From NCBI GenBank assembly GCA_000471045.1, contig KI301992.1, forward strand, positions 378,217-442,216: a stretch of DNA of 64,000 bases, read 5' to 3'. A program made the position numbers and the translations under genes. Of this stretch, positions 18,052 through 26,123 are shown piece after piece (the first letter of the stretch is position 1; the number at the start of each line of letters is the position of its first letter). This stretch comes from an actinobacterium LLX17. GTDB lineage: Bacteria; Actinomycetota; Actinomycetes; Propionibacteriales; Nocardioidaceae. The notes beneath the pieces are model-generated. The model ran no database searches. It worked only from the letters and a program-made list of their open reading frames with translations, and was not told the DNA's origin.

Positions 18052-19208
18052 GCTCCCTCCACCTGCGTGACGTCACGCTCACCGCCCCGTCCGGCCGGCG
18101 CGTGCTCGACGGCGTCGACCTCGACGTGCCCGACGGGGCCTCGGTGGCGGTCATCGGCCCGTCGGCCGAGTCGCGCACGGCGCTGCTGCGCACCCTCGTG
18201 GGCCTGGAGTGGCCGGACTCCGGCACCGTGCTCATCGACGACGAGGACGTCACGTATGCCGATCCGCGCACCCGCGATCTTGCGATGGTCTTCGCCGACC
18301 ACGCGCTGCATCCGCGTCGCGACGTGCTGGACAACGTCGCCTTCGCGGCCACCCTGCGCCGCAAGCACGACAAGGCCGCGCTGGCCGACGCGGTCGAGGA
18401 CGTGCTCGACCAGCTGGCGCTCCGCGACGCGCTCGACCTCAAGCCCGACGCGCTCGGCGCCGACCAGCAGCAGCGAGTCGCGATCGGCCGGGCTTTGGTC
18501 CGCGGTGCTCGCGCCTGGTTGTTCGACGACCCGTACTCCGCGCAGGCCGAGCGCATCCGTCCGCACGTGCGATCCGTCGTGCAGCAGTGGCAGGCGCAGC
18601 GCGAGCGCACCTCGTTGTTCACGACCTCGGTCGTGGCCGAGGCGCTGAGCCTGGTCGACCAGGTGGCGGTGCTGCACCAGGGGCGCATCCGCCAGGTGGG
18701 GGAGCCGCGCGAGCTCTACGAGAACCCGGCCGACATGTTCGTCGCCGGCTACCTCGGGTCGCCGCCCATGAACCTCCTGCCGGCCTTCCGCGAGGGGCAG
18801 CAGCTGGTGACACCGCTGGCCACCGTGCACCTCGACGACCGGTTGGCTGCCGCGGTCGGTGACCGGCCCGTGGTGATCGCCGGCATCCGTCCCGAGCACT
18901 GCCGCGACGCCACCCACGGTCCCGTCGGCGTCGAGGGCGGCGTGGAGTTCACGACGCGCGTCGACGACGTCGAGTGGCGCGGGTCCTCGCAGTACGCCTA
19001 CCTGGGCTTCGACCTCGAGCCGACGCTGGTCGAGGTGCTCGACGAGATCGAGGACATGTTCGAGTTCGACCTCTTCCAGGACTTCCTGGTCGCCGAGGTG
19101 CCGCCGGACCAGCCGCTGCGCACCGGCATGTCGATCCACGTCGTCGTCCCGCACGAGCGCGTGGTGCTGTTCGACCCCGACACCGGCCTGAACCTCACGC
19201 GCCGGTGA
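18048..19208 (+). CDS. MalK/UgpC-like ABC subunit with degenerate nucleotide-binding motifs
   Basis: 386 residues with full MalK architecture: nucleotide-binding domain (1-240) and TOBE/OB-fold tail (IAGIRPEH onwards). Every catalytic motif is altered. Walker A is GPSAESRT (37-44) with Arg43 in place of the Lys. The Q-loop Gln is Ala83 (MVFADH). The signature LSGGQQQR is LGADQQQR (136-143). Walker B ends in LFDDP (Asp161 for Glu). The D-loop SALD is SAQA, and the switch His is Ser194 (FTTSVV). The sequence cannot be expected to hydrolyse ATP. No frameshift or stop is present. It is coupled by ATGA and GTGA overlaps to neighbours. Confidence 0.9.
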   Translation: MSSLHLRDVTLTAPSGRRVLDGVDLDVPDGASVAVIGPSAESRTALLRTLVGLEWPDSGTVLIDDEDVTYADPRTRDLAMVFADHALHPRRDVLDNVAFAATLRRKHDKAALADAVEDVLDQLALRDALDLKPDALGADQQQRVAIGRALVRGARAWLFDDPYSAQAERIRPHVRSVVQQWQAQRERTSLFTTSVVAEALSLVDQVAVLHQGRIRQVGEPRELYENPADMFVAGYLGSPPMNLLPAFREGQQLVTPLATVHLDDRLAAAVGDRPVVIAGIRPEHCRDATHGPVGVEGGVEFTTRVDDVEWRGSSQYAYLGFDLEPTLVEVLDEIEDMFEFDLFQDFLVAEVPPDQPLRTGMSIHVVVPHERVVLFDPDTGLNLTRR

Positions 19209-20521
19209 GGGAGCGCCTCCCCGCGGTCCTCGTCGCCCTCGGCGCGGGGATCGCGTACGGCGTGCTGAGCCTGCGGCGGTACGCCCAGGTCGAGGTCACG
19301 TCGTGGGACCTGGCGATCTTCGAGCAGGCCCTGCAGGGGTATGCGCAGCTGTCCGCGCCGATCGTCGACGTGAAGGGTCCGGGCTTCCACATCCTGGGTG
19401 ACCACTTCTCGCCGATCTATGCCGTGCTCGCGCCGGTCTACCGGGTGGTGCCGGGCGCGCAGGTGCTGCTGCTGGCGCAGGTGGTCCTGGTGGCGGTGTC
19501 GGCCTACGTCGTGACCGCCCTGGCCGTGCGGCACCTCGGTCGGTGGCGGGGCGTGACGCTGGGCGCCTGCTACGCGCTGTCGTTCGGCGTGCAGTCGGCG
19601 ATCCGCGTCGACTTCCACGAGGTCGCCTTCGCGGCGCCGTTGCTGGCGCTGGCGGGTGCCGCGTGGGTCGAGCGCCGGCCCGGCGCGGTGGTGGGCTGGT
19701 CGCTGCCGCTCCTGCTCGTGAAGGAGGACCTGGGCCTGACGGTCGCCGTCATCGGCGCGCTGCTGTGGTGGACGGGGGAGCGGCGACGCGGACCCGCGCT
19801 GGTGGTGGCGGGCGTCGGGGGGTTCCTGCTGACGGTGCTGGTGGTGCTGCCGGCCTTCAACGACGGCGGTGCCTATGCGTACACCGGCACGCTGGGCGGT
19901 GATCGCGGCGTGCTCGCGACGGCCGTCACGGCGCTCGACACCAAGCTCCTGGCCGTCGTGCTGACCGTGGCCATCACCGGCTTCGCCGCCCTGTTCTCGC
20001 CATGGGCGCTGCTCGCGCTGCCGACGTTCGCCTGGCGGTTCACCGGCGACGTGCACCACTACTGGGGCACCGACTGGCACTACTCACTGGTGCTGATGCC
20101 CATCGTGTTCTGCGCGGCGATCGACGCCATCAAGCGTCGTCGTTCCCTGCGGCACCTGGTGCCGGTCGCGGCGGGGGTCACCGCTGTGACGCTGATCGGC
20201 TCACCGCTCGCGTCGTTGCTCGACGCTGACCTCTACCGCGAGACCCCACGGGCCGCGGCGGTTCGGGAGGCGGTCGATCGGCTGCCGGACGGCGCCAGCG
20301 TCGAGACCGACATCGCGCTGCTCTCGCACGTCGTCACCGACCACGAGGCCTACTGGACGGGGACGATCGACGACGTGCGTCCCGAGTACGTGCTGTTCGA
20401 CACCGGCGTCGGCATCGGGTCACCGCGCCACCCGGAGTCGTGGGCCGAACGCACCCACGGCGGCGACTGGAGAACCGTCTACGACGAGGCCGGCATCGTC
20501 CTCGTCACCGACACGCCCTGA
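19205..20521 (+). CDS. DUF2079 multi-pass membrane protein
   Basis: 438 residues with about nine or ten hydrophobic segments and a soluble C-terminal domain. Motifs SWDLAIFEQALQGYAQ, FHILGDHFSPIYAVLAPVY and VDFHEVAFAAPLLA are typical of DUF2079, a family resembling polyprenyl-phosphate-dependent GT-C glycosyltransferases. The paired acidic residue near the first loop (SWDLAIFEQ) is a candidate catalytic site by that analogy. It starts at GTG overlapping the ABC subunit stop, so it is the last gene of the operon. A role in sugar transfer linked to the solute-binding complex is a speculation. Confidence 0.75.
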   Translation: MRERLPAVLVALGAGIAYGVLSLRRYAQVEVTSWDLAIFEQALQGYAQLSAPIVDVKGPGFHILGDHFSPIYAVLAPVYRVVPGAQVLLLAQVVLVAVSAYVVTALAVRHLGRWRGVTLGACYALSFGVQSAIRVDFHEVAFAAPLLALAGAAWVERRPGAVVGWSLPLLLVKEDLGLTVAVIGALLWWTGERRRGPALVVAGVGGFLLTVLVVLPAFNDGGAYAYTGTLGGDRGVLATAVTALDTKLLAVVLTVAITGFAALFSPWALLALPTFAWRFTGDVHHYWGTDWHYSLVLMPIVFCAAIDAIKRRRSLRHLVPVAAGVTAVTLIGSPLASLLDADLYRETPRAAAVREAVDRLPDGASVETDIALLSHVVTDHEAYWTGTIDDVRPEYVLFDTGVGIGSPRHPESWAERTHGGDWRTVYDEAGIVLVTDTP

Positions 20522-20532
20522 CCCGGCTCCCA

Positions 20533-20603
20533 GCCCCAAGAATTGAAGCCTTGCGTCACGGTCTCGCGCGAAATTCGTGACACAAGGCTTCAAAACTTGG
20601 GGC
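20533..20603. repeat. 71-bp imperfect hairpin between convergent genes
   Basis: GCCCCAAG/CTTGGGGC outer arms, an AA/AA mismatch, then TTGAAGCCTTG/CAAGGCTTCAA and GTCACG/CGTGAC arms with a single mismatch, around a 15-base loop. It lies between the DUF2079 gene and fumC and may terminate both. It belongs to the same structural class as the elements at 9069 and 60088. Confidence 0.7.
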
Positions 20604-20618
20604 ATGGGGCTGGGGGGC

Positions 20619-22004
20619 TCAGGGGTGGGTCATGCTCATGACGTCGAGGGCCGAGTCGAGGTCGGCCTCGCTGATGTCGCCACGATCGACGTAGCCCTCC
20701 TCGAGCACGACCTCGCGGATCGTCTTGCGCTCCTTGACGGCCTTCTTGGCGACCGCGGCGGCGTTCTCGTAGCCGATGTGCCGGTTGAGCGGCGTGACGA
20801 CCGACGGGCTCGACTCGGCCAGCTCGAGGCAGCGCTCCTCGTTGGCAGTGATGCCGTCGATGCAGCGATCGGCCAGCACGCGCGAGGAGTTGCCCAGCAG
20901 GCGGATCGACTCCAGGATGTTGCGACCGATGACCGGCAGCATGACGTTCAGCTCGAACGACCCGGACGCACCGGCCGTCGCGATGGTGGCGTCGTTGCCG
21001 ATGACCTGCGCGCAGACCATGAGCGTCGCCTCCGGCAGGACCGGGTTGACCTTGCCGGGCATGATGCTCGAGCCGGGCTGCAGGTCGGGCAGGTTGATCT
21101 CACCCAGGCCCGTGCGGGGTCCGGAGCCCATCCAGCGCAGGTCGTTGCAGATCTTGGTCAGGCTGACGGCGATCGTGCGCAGCTGGCCCGAGAACTCGAC
21201 CAGACCGTCGCGGGCGCCCTGCGCCTCGAAGTGGTCGGACGCCTCGGTGATCGGCAGGCCGGTGCCCTCGGCGAGCAGCTCGATGACCCGCTGCGGGAAG
21301 CCCTTGGGAGTGTTGATGCCCGTGCCGACGGCGGTGCCGCCCAGGGGGACCTCGGCGGCCGACGGCAGCGACGACTCGACGCGGGCGATGCCCTTGCGGA
21401 TCTGCGCGGCGTAGCCGGAGAACTCCTGGCCGAGCGTCACCGGGGTGGCGTCCATCAGGTGCGTGCGGCCGGACTTGACGACCTCGGCGAACTCGGTGGC
21501 CTTGCGCTCCAGAGCCTGCGCGAGGTGGTCTAGCGCCGGCAGCAGCTCGTGCGTGGCCGACGCCGTGGTGGCGACGTGGATCGAGGTGGGGAACACGTCG
21601 TTGCTGGACTGCGAGGCGTTGACGTGGTCGTTGGGGTGGACGTCGCGGCCGAGGGAGCGGGTGGCCAGCGTCGCGAGCACCTCGTTGGTGTTCATGTTGC
21701 TGGACGTGCCCGACCCGGTCTGGAAGACGTCGATCGGGAACTGGTCGTCGTGCTGGCCGCTCGCGACCTCGGCGGCCGCGGCGACGATGGCCTCGGCGAC
21801 ATCGGTCTCGAGGACCCCGAGCTCGGCATTCGCGGTGGCGCAGGCAGCCTTGATCTGCGCCAGCGCACGGATCTGGGCCGACTCGATCGGCGTGCCGGAG
21901 ATGGGGAAGTTCTCGACGGCGCGCTGCGTCTGGGCCCGCCAGAGGGCGTCGGCGGGCACCCTGACCTCGCCCATGGTGTCGTGCTCGATGCGGTATTCGG
22001 TCAT
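20619..22004 (-). CDS. fumC: Class II fumarate hydratase
   Basis: 461 residues. Reversible hydration of fumarate to malate in the TCA cycle. The superfamily signature [11 protein letters not shown] is present, with the catalytic serine in the flexible loop. The segments [14 protein letters not shown] and [10 protein letters not shown] bind substrate across subunits of the tetramer, and the catalytic His region is [13 protein letters not shown]. Start ATG 22004 lies 7 bases behind a TAGCCT box; a further 12 in-frame codons upstream are not used. The M. tuberculosis gene (Rv1098c) is also next to glpX. Confidence 0.96.
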   Translation of the reverse strand: MTEYRIEHDTMGEVRVPADALWRAQTQRAVENFPISGTPIESAQIRALAQIKAACATANAELGVLETDVAEAIVAAAAEVASGQHDDQFPIDVFQTGSGTSSNMNTNEVLATLATRSLGRDVHPNDHVNASQSSNDVFPTSIHVATTASATHELLPALDHLAQALERKATEFAEVVKSGRTHLMDATPVTLGQEFSGYAAQIRKGIARVESSLPSAAEVPLGGTAVGTGINTPKGFPQRVIELLAEGTGLPITEASDHFEAQGARDGLVEFSGQLRTIAVSLTKICNDLRWMGSGPRTGLGEINLPDLQPGSSIMPGKVNPVLPEATLMVCAQVIGNDATIATAGASGSFELNVMLPVIGRNILESIRLLGNSSRVLADRCIDGITANEERCLELAESSPSVVTPLNRHIGYENAAAVAKKAVKERKTIREVVLEEGYVDRGDISEADLDSALDVMSMTHP

Positions 22005-22011
22005 GGGAGGC

Positions 22012-22017
22012 AGGCTA
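22012..22017 (-). promoter_or_regulatory. Leaderless -10 box TAGCCT (fumC)
   Basis: On the minus strand TAGCCT lies 7 bases before the fumC ATG, without a clear Shine-Dalgarno. Confidence 0.5.
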
Positions 22018-22046
22018 TCGCCCATCGACCGCGGGCCCACTCGAGG

Positions 22047-22169
22047 TCAGAGCAGCAGGTTGACGACGACCGTCAGCAGCACCGAGAGCACCACCGAGAT
22101 CAGGATCATCGTGAGGCAGCCGGCGGCGCCGCCGAGGGGTCGGACCTGGACGCGTCGGTTTCGGCTCAT
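22047..22169 (-). CDS. 40-residue membrane peptide
   Basis: A short gene of 40 residues: basic start MSRNRRVQVRPLGG, then a Cys and one hydrophobic helix (ILISVVLSVLLTVVVNLLL) ending the protein. The ATG overlaps the methyltransferase stop as ATGA, and AGGGAG lies 4-5 bases upstream. Both support real translation. A single-pass peptide with its C-terminus in or outside the membrane is predicted. No family is recognised. Confidence 0.7.
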   Translation of the reverse strand: MSRNRRVQVRPLGGAAGCLTMILISVVLSVLLTVVVNLLL

Positions 22170-22801
22170 GGGGCTCCCTTACCCCCTGCCGGGCGGTTGA
22201 CCCGGCCGGACAGCACCCAGTAGTGCTCGTCACGTCCCTGCAGCCGCACCGGCACAGCCGTGGCGGCGACGTCCGTCACGTGCCGCGAGAGCGCTGCCCG
22301 CAGGTCTGCGGAGTCGGCCATCGACCACACGGCCAGCTGGCCACCGGGACGCAGGGCCCGCACGCAGTCGGCGATGGCGGTGTCCTCGTAGAGCGCGGCG
22401 TTGGCGGGGTGCACGAGGAAGTCGGGGCCGTTGTCGACGTCGAGGCAGATCGCGTCGAGGCTGGCCGGCTCCTGCGCCGCCACGACGTCCCGCACGTCGC
22501 CGACCACGACCTCCAGGCGGGGGTCGTCAAAGGGCCCCGCGCCCGCTCCCTCGGCGACCGCGGCCACGACCTCCGGGTGCAGCTCGGCGACCACCACCCG
22601 CCGTGCTCCACCGTCGAGCAGGGCCCGCGCGGTGAAGCCGAGCCCGAGGCCACCGACCAGGACCTCGCGAGCGCCGCCCGCGAGCACGTGATCGGCCAGC
22701 ACGCGCTCGGAGGACGTCTCCAGATCGTCCATGACGAACACGCCGTTGACCCGCAGCTCGGTGGCACCGTCCGCGCGTCGACGCACCACGACCTCGTCCA
22801 T
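22166..22801 (-). CDS. SAM-dependent methyltransferase, spermidine-synthase-like
   Basis: 211 residues. The Rossmann core has the glycine motif VGGLGLGFTARALL, an acidic strand end VVAELHPEV, and the LEVVVGDVRDVV motif of the spermidine synthase/methyltransferase superfamily. The aminopropyl-acceptor residues of true spermidine synthases are not evident, so a methyltransferase is preferred. Start ATG 22801 lies 6 bases behind a TACGGT box. Its stop is coupled to the 40-residue peptide gene. The substrate is unknown. Confidence 0.75.
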   Translation of the reverse strand: MDEVVVRRRADGATELRVNGVFVMDDLETSSERVLADHVLAGGAREVLVGGLGLGFTARALLDGGARRVVVAELHPEVVAAVAEGAGAGPFDDPRLEVVVGDVRDVVAAQEPASLDAICLDVDNGPDFLVHPANAALYEDTAIADCVRALRPGGQLAVWSMADSADLRAALSRHVTDVAATAVPVRLQGRDEHYWVLSGRVNRPAGGKGAP

Positions 22802-22807
22802 GGCACC

Positions 22808-22813
22808 ACCGTA
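22808..22813 (-). promoter_or_regulatory. Leaderless -10 box TACGGT
   Basis: On the minus strand TACGGT lies 6 bases before the methyltransferase ATG. Confidence 0.5.
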
Positions 22814-22852
22814 GGACGGGTGCCGAGTCACGATCCTGTCGGTCGTCGTCCC

Positions 22853-22858
22853 TAGCGT
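22853..22858 (+). promoter_or_regulatory. Leaderless -10 box TAGCGT
   Basis: TAGCGT lies 7 bases before the VOC-protein ATG at 22866. The divergent start codons are 64 bases apart. Confidence 0.5.
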
Positions 22859-22865
22859 CCTCGGC

Positions 22866-23216
22866 ATGAGCACACACCACGCCATCGACTACGTCGAGCT
22901 GCCCGCCCCAGACCTGTCCGCCGCCACCGCCTTCTACGGGCAGGCCTTCGGCTGGACCTTGACCCCGTACGGTGACGCCTACGTCGGGTTCAGCTCCACC
23001 GGGGGTGAAGAGGATGGGGGACTCGACTCCGCCGGTACGCCGCAGGCGGGCGGGCCCTTGGTCCAGATGTACTCCGACGACCTCGACGCGACGCTCTCAG
23101 CGGTTCGCGAGGCCGGCGGCACCGTCGTGCAGGAGCCCTTCGAGTTCCCCGGCGGACGCCGCTTCCACTTCCGCGACCCCGCGGGCAACGAGCTCGGCGT
23201 CTGGTCCCGCGCCTGA
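22866..23216 (+). CDS. VOC family (glyoxalase/bleomycin-resistance fold) protein
   Basis: 116 residues, one VOC unit pair. The N-terminal strand IDYVELPAPDLSAATAFYGQAFGW and the C-terminal GGRRFHFRDPAGNELGVWS are the usual repeat signatures; the Glu at the end of the fold (GNELGVW) is a normal metal ligand. These proteins bind metal and small ligands; which reaction, if any, is not readable. It stands alone, divergent to the methyltransferase and convergent to the PaiB-like gene. Confidence 0.85.
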   Translation: MSTHHAIDYVELPAPDLSAATAFYGQAFGWTLTPYGDAYVGFSSTGGEEDGGLDSAGTPQAGGPLVQMYSDDLDATLSAVREAGGTVVQEPFEFPGGRRFHFRDPAGNELGVWSRA

Positions 23217-23244
23217 CCCAAGCACCACGACTCAGCCCCCTCAC

Positions 23245-23856
23245 TCAGGTCGTGCGGGCGGCTTCCATGTCGTCCGCAAGGCCCGGGTGGGAGTACGGAC
23301 CCGGGCGACGCAGTGTGTCGATCACGTTCTGCACGCTGGTGGCGTCCTTGTCCTGGCTCATCTTGACCTTGAGCACGAACCGGTCGATCGGGATGCGCAG
23401 GCCCACCGTGCCGCGAGCGGCCTTGGCGCCCCACTCCTGATCCAGCCACATCGGGTCGTCGACGTGCTGCTCGAAGTGCGCCACGAGTCGGGTCAGCACC
23501 GCGAGGTTCTCCTCGGGCTCCAGCACCTGGGGCCGACCGTAGAGGTGGGCGGCGGTGAAGTTCCAGGTCGGCGCCCGGCTCGATCCCGGCTCGTACCAGC
23601 TGGGCGACACGTAGCCGTGCCGGCCCTGCACGACCACCAGCACCTCGTGGTCACCGAAGCGGTGCAGGGTCTCGTCCGGCCGGCCCACGTGGGTCACCAC
23701 CGCCAGCTCGTCGGTGTCGTCGTCGAGCAGCACGGGGTAGTGCGAGGCCACGGGACCGTCCGGGGTGCTGGAGACCAGCAGCGCCCAGGGGAACTCGCGC
23801 ACCAGGTCGCGCACGACCTGAGGGTCGTCGCTGTGATGAGCGGGGTGGAAACGCAT
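23245..23856 (-). CDS. FMN-binding PaiB-type protein
   Basis: 203 residues. Split-barrel FMN-binding fold: ALLVSSTPDGPVASHYPVLLD, HGYVSPSWY and PTWNFTAAHLYGRPQVL are characteristic of the PaiB/FMN_bind_2 family, with RIPIDRFVLKVKMSQ near the C-terminus. PaiB was first described as a negative regulator of sporulation and degradative enzymes in Bacillus; many members may instead be oxidoreductases. It lies 15 bases downstream of the hydrolase gene on the same strand and probably shares its transcript. Confidence 0.88.
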   Translation of the reverse strand: MRFHPAHHSDDPQVVRDLVREFPWALLVSSTPDGPVASHYPVLLDDDTDELAVVTHVGRPDETLHRFGDHEVLVVVQGRHGYVSPSWYEPGSSRAPTWNFTAAHLYGRPQVLEPEENLAVLTRLVAHFEQHVDDPMWLDQEWGAKAARGTVGLRIPIDRFVLKVKMSQDKDATSVQNVIDTLRRPGPYSHPGLADDMEAARTT

Positions 23857-23871
23857 GGTGACCCGGCCGGC

Positions 23872-24822
23872 TCAGCGCGAGTCCGCGCGTGCGGCGGTGT
23901 CGGCGATGGCGTCGACGTAGGTGTCCCAGAGCGCCTCGGGCAGGTCGTGGCCCATCCCGGGCACCTCCACGTGCTGGGCGCCGGGCACCGCGGCGGCGGT
24001 GGCTGCCCCACCGGACCGGTGCACCAGGCGGTCGGCCAGCCCGTGCACCACGGTGGTGGGCACGTCGAGCCGGCTCAGGGCCGTCGTGCGGTCGGGCTGC
24101 GTCAGCACGGCCAGCATGTGGCGCAGCACGCCGCTGGAGCTCCAGCCGCGGTCGTAGGTCACCTCGGCCCGCAGGCGGGAGGCCACCGGGTCGGCCGGGT
24201 GCTCGGGCGAACCGATGACCGCGGCCGACGCCATGGCTCGCTCGATGTACGCCTCGCGGGTGGGCTCGGTGCGCTTCAGCAGGTGCAGGAGGACCCGCGG
24301 GTCCTGCCAGCCGACCGTCCGCCGACCCGTGGTCGACATGATCGAGACCAGCGACGTCACCCGCTCGGGCCGGACGATGGCCATGGTCTGCGCAATCATC
24401 CCGCCCATCGACACGCCCGTCACGTGCGCGGACTCGAGGCCCAGGTGGTCGAGCAGCCCGAAGGCGTCGTCGGCGAGGTCGGCGATGCCGTACGGCGCCT
24501 TCGCCCGCAGGTCGACCGGGCCCAGGCGCGGCAGCGGCACGAACGCACGCACGAGGTCCTGGCGGCTCACGCGGTGCTGCCGCAGCTTGGTCGATCGTCC
24601 CGTGTCGCGGTTGTCGTAGCGGATGACGAAGAAGCCCCGTCGGGCCAGGCGCTCGCAGAACGCGGTGTCCCACCAGCCCATCGGTCCGCCGAGCCCCATG
24701 ACGAGCAGCACGGCCGGGTCGGACGGCTCACCGAACGTCTGGTGGCAGATGTCGATGCCCGAGGGAAGGCTGGCGAAGAGCTCCTCGGAACGAGGGACGT
24801 CTGACGATCGACGCGCTGCCAC
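23872..24822 (-). CDS. Alpha/beta hydrolase
   Basis: 316 residues. The nucleophile elbow is GVSMGGM (Ser nucleophile); the oxyanion region MGLGGPMGWWD precedes it, and the catalytic His is in GMGHDLPEALW. The Asp is probably in HGLADRLV. The closest type is the bacterial esterase/aclacinomycin-methylesterase-like group, but the substrate cannot be named. Start is GTG at 24822, with GAGGAGG 7 bases upstream; the open frame that continues upstream is in a region antisense to nothing useful and is not part of the gene. Confidence 0.85.
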   Translation of the reverse strand: MAARRSSDVPRSEELFASLPSGIDICHQTFGEPSDPAVLLVMGLGGPMGWWDTAFCERLARRGFFVIRYDNRDTGRSTKLRQHRVSRQDLVRAFVPLPRLGPVDLRAKAPYGIADLADDAFGLLDHLGLESAHVTGVSMGGMIAQTMAIVRPERVTSLVSIMSTTGRRTVGWQDPRVLLHLLKRTEPTREAYIERAMASAAVIGSPEHPADPVASRLRAEVTYDRGWSSSGVLRHMLAVLTQPDRTTALSRLDVPTTVVHGLADRLVHRSGGAATAAAVPGAQHVEVPGMGHDLPEALWDTYVDAIADTAARADSR

Positions 24823-24857
24823 GGCGGTTCCTCCTCGCGGGTCCGGTGGTGAGGGAC

Positions 24858-25865
24858 TCAGTGCTCGTAGTCGATGGTCGAGTACGCCTTGAGCTTGCTG
24901 AGGCGGTGCTCGCTCGTGATCTTGCGGATCGTGCCGCTGCGCGAGCGCATGACGATCGACTCGGTGGTCGCCGTGCCCGCGCTGTACCGGACACCCTCGA
25001 GCAGGTCGCCGTCGGTGATGCCGGTGGCGACGAAGAAGCAGTCGTCGGCCGTCACGAGCTCGTCGGTGCCCAGCACCGCATCGACGTCGAGCCCGGCGTC
25101 GATCGCGCGCTGACGCTCGTCGTCGTCGGTGGGCCAGAGCTTGCCCTGGATGACGCCACCGAGGCACTTCATGGCGACGGCGGTGATGATGCCCTCGGGC
25201 GTGCCGCCGATGCCGAGCAGCAGGTCGACGCCGGTGCCCGGACGCGCTGCGGCGATGGCGCCGGCGACGTCGCCGTCGGTGATGAAGGTGATGCGAGCGC
25301 CGGTGGCGCGGATCTCGTCGACGAGGTCGGCATGGCGAGGGCGGTCGAGCACGCAGACGGTGACGTCGCTGTTGGAGACGCCCTTGGCCTTGGCCACCCG
25401 GGCGATGTTCTCGGCGACCGGCAGGCGGATGTCGACGACCTCGGCGGCCTCGGGGCCGGCGGCGATCTTCTCCATGTAGAACACGGCCGAGGGGTCGTAC
25501 ATCGACCCGCGGGGAGCGACCGCCATGACGCTGATGGCGTTGGGCATGCCCTTGGCGGTGAGGGTCGTGCCGTCGATCGGATCGACCGCGACGTCGCACT
25601 CCGGGCCCGTGCCGTCGCCGACCTGCTCGCCGTTGAAGAGCATGGGGGCTTCGTCCTTCTCGCCCTCGCCGATCACCACGACGCCCTGCATCTGCACGGT
25701 GTTGATCAGGGTGCGCATGGCGTTGACCGCCACGCCGTCGGCACCGTACTTGTCACCGCGCCCCACCCACCGGCCGGCGGCCATGGCCCCGGCTTCGGTG
25801 ACCCGGACGAGGTCCAGGGCGAGGTTCCGGTCGGGCGCTTGGTCAGCTGGTCGCAGGCTCTCCAC
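24858..25865 (-). CDS. glpX: Class II fructose-1,6-bisphosphatase
   Basis: 335 residues. Metal-dependent hydrolysis of fructose 1,6-bisphosphate in gluconeogenesis, the only such enzyme in many actinobacteria. Motifs: [11 protein letters not shown] and DPIDGTT (metal-binding acidic residues), then [16 protein letters not shown]. The start is uncertain: GTG 25865 gives VESLRPADQ and lies 7 bases behind TAGGAT, while ATG 25874 overlaps that box. The M. tuberculosis counterpart Rv1099c is also next to fumarase. Here four genes separate the two. Confidence 0.94.
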   Translation of the reverse strand: MESLRPADQAPDRNLALDLVRVTEAGAMAAGRWVGRGDKYGADGVAVNAMRTLINTVQMQGVVVIGEGEKDEAPMLFNGEQVGDGTGPECDVAVDPIDGTTLTAKGMPNAISVMAVAPRGSMYDPSAVFYMEKIAAGPEAAEVVDIRLPVAENIARVAKAKGVSNSDVTVCVLDRPRHADLVDEIRATGARITFITDGDVAGAIAAARPGTGVDLLLGIGGTPEGIITAVAMKCLGGVIQGKLWPTDDDERQRAIDAGLDVDAVLGTDELVTADDCFFVATGITDGDLLEGVRYSAGTATTESIVMRSRSGTIRKITSEHRLSKLKAYSTIDYEH

Positions 25866-25872
25866 CCGCCGC

Positions 25873-25878
25873 ATCCTA
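25873..25878 (-). promoter_or_regulatory. Leaderless -10 box TAGGAT (glpX)
   Basis: On the minus strand TAGGAT lies 7 bases before the GTG at 25865. Confidence 0.5.
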
Positions 25879-25918
25879 CCGTCGCGCCGCGCCGTGGCAG
25901 CCGGGCCACATCTGTGCC

Positions 25919-26058
25919 CTCTGCCGCCCACGGCCCGGTGGTTCCTGAGGTGCGAGCTTGCGAGCCTCGAAGGGCACCCCCGCCGGTGCTCTTTGCCGCC
26001 CACGGCCCGGCACCCCCGCCGGGCTCTTTGCCGCCCACGGCCCGGCACCCCCGCCGGG
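25919..26058. repeat. 35-bp tandem repeat, two exact copies plus partial copies
   Basis: CTCTTTGCCGCCCACGG continuing to CCCCCGCCGGG is repeated exactly at 25989-26023 and 26024-26058. A truncated copy of the core GCCGCCCACGGCCCGG lies at 25923-25938, and between them a 39-base stretch (25939-25977) with GAGGTGCGAGC and GCGAGCCTCGAAGG. It fills the divergent gap between glpX and ftsE. Confidence 0.85.
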
Positions 26059-26111
26059 CTCCGCGAATCGCGCAGACGAGAGGGATGCTGGGCAGTTGGT
26101 GCCCGTCTGCC

Positions 26112-26117
26112 TAGACT
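26112..26117 (+). promoter_or_regulatory. Leaderless -10 box TAGACT (ftsE)
   Basis: TAGACT lies 6 bases before the ftsE GTG at 26124, without Shine-Dalgarno. Confidence 0.6.
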
Positions 26118-26123
26118 CGACGG

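Noticed and set aside
14868-20521. ABC operon as pseudogenes
   Set aside because: No stop or frameshift was found in any of the five genes, and all overlaps and EAA loops are intact, so decay by drift is unlikely.
25919-26058. CRISPR array
   Set aside because: The 35-bp copies are directly adjacent without spacers, and no cas genes are present.
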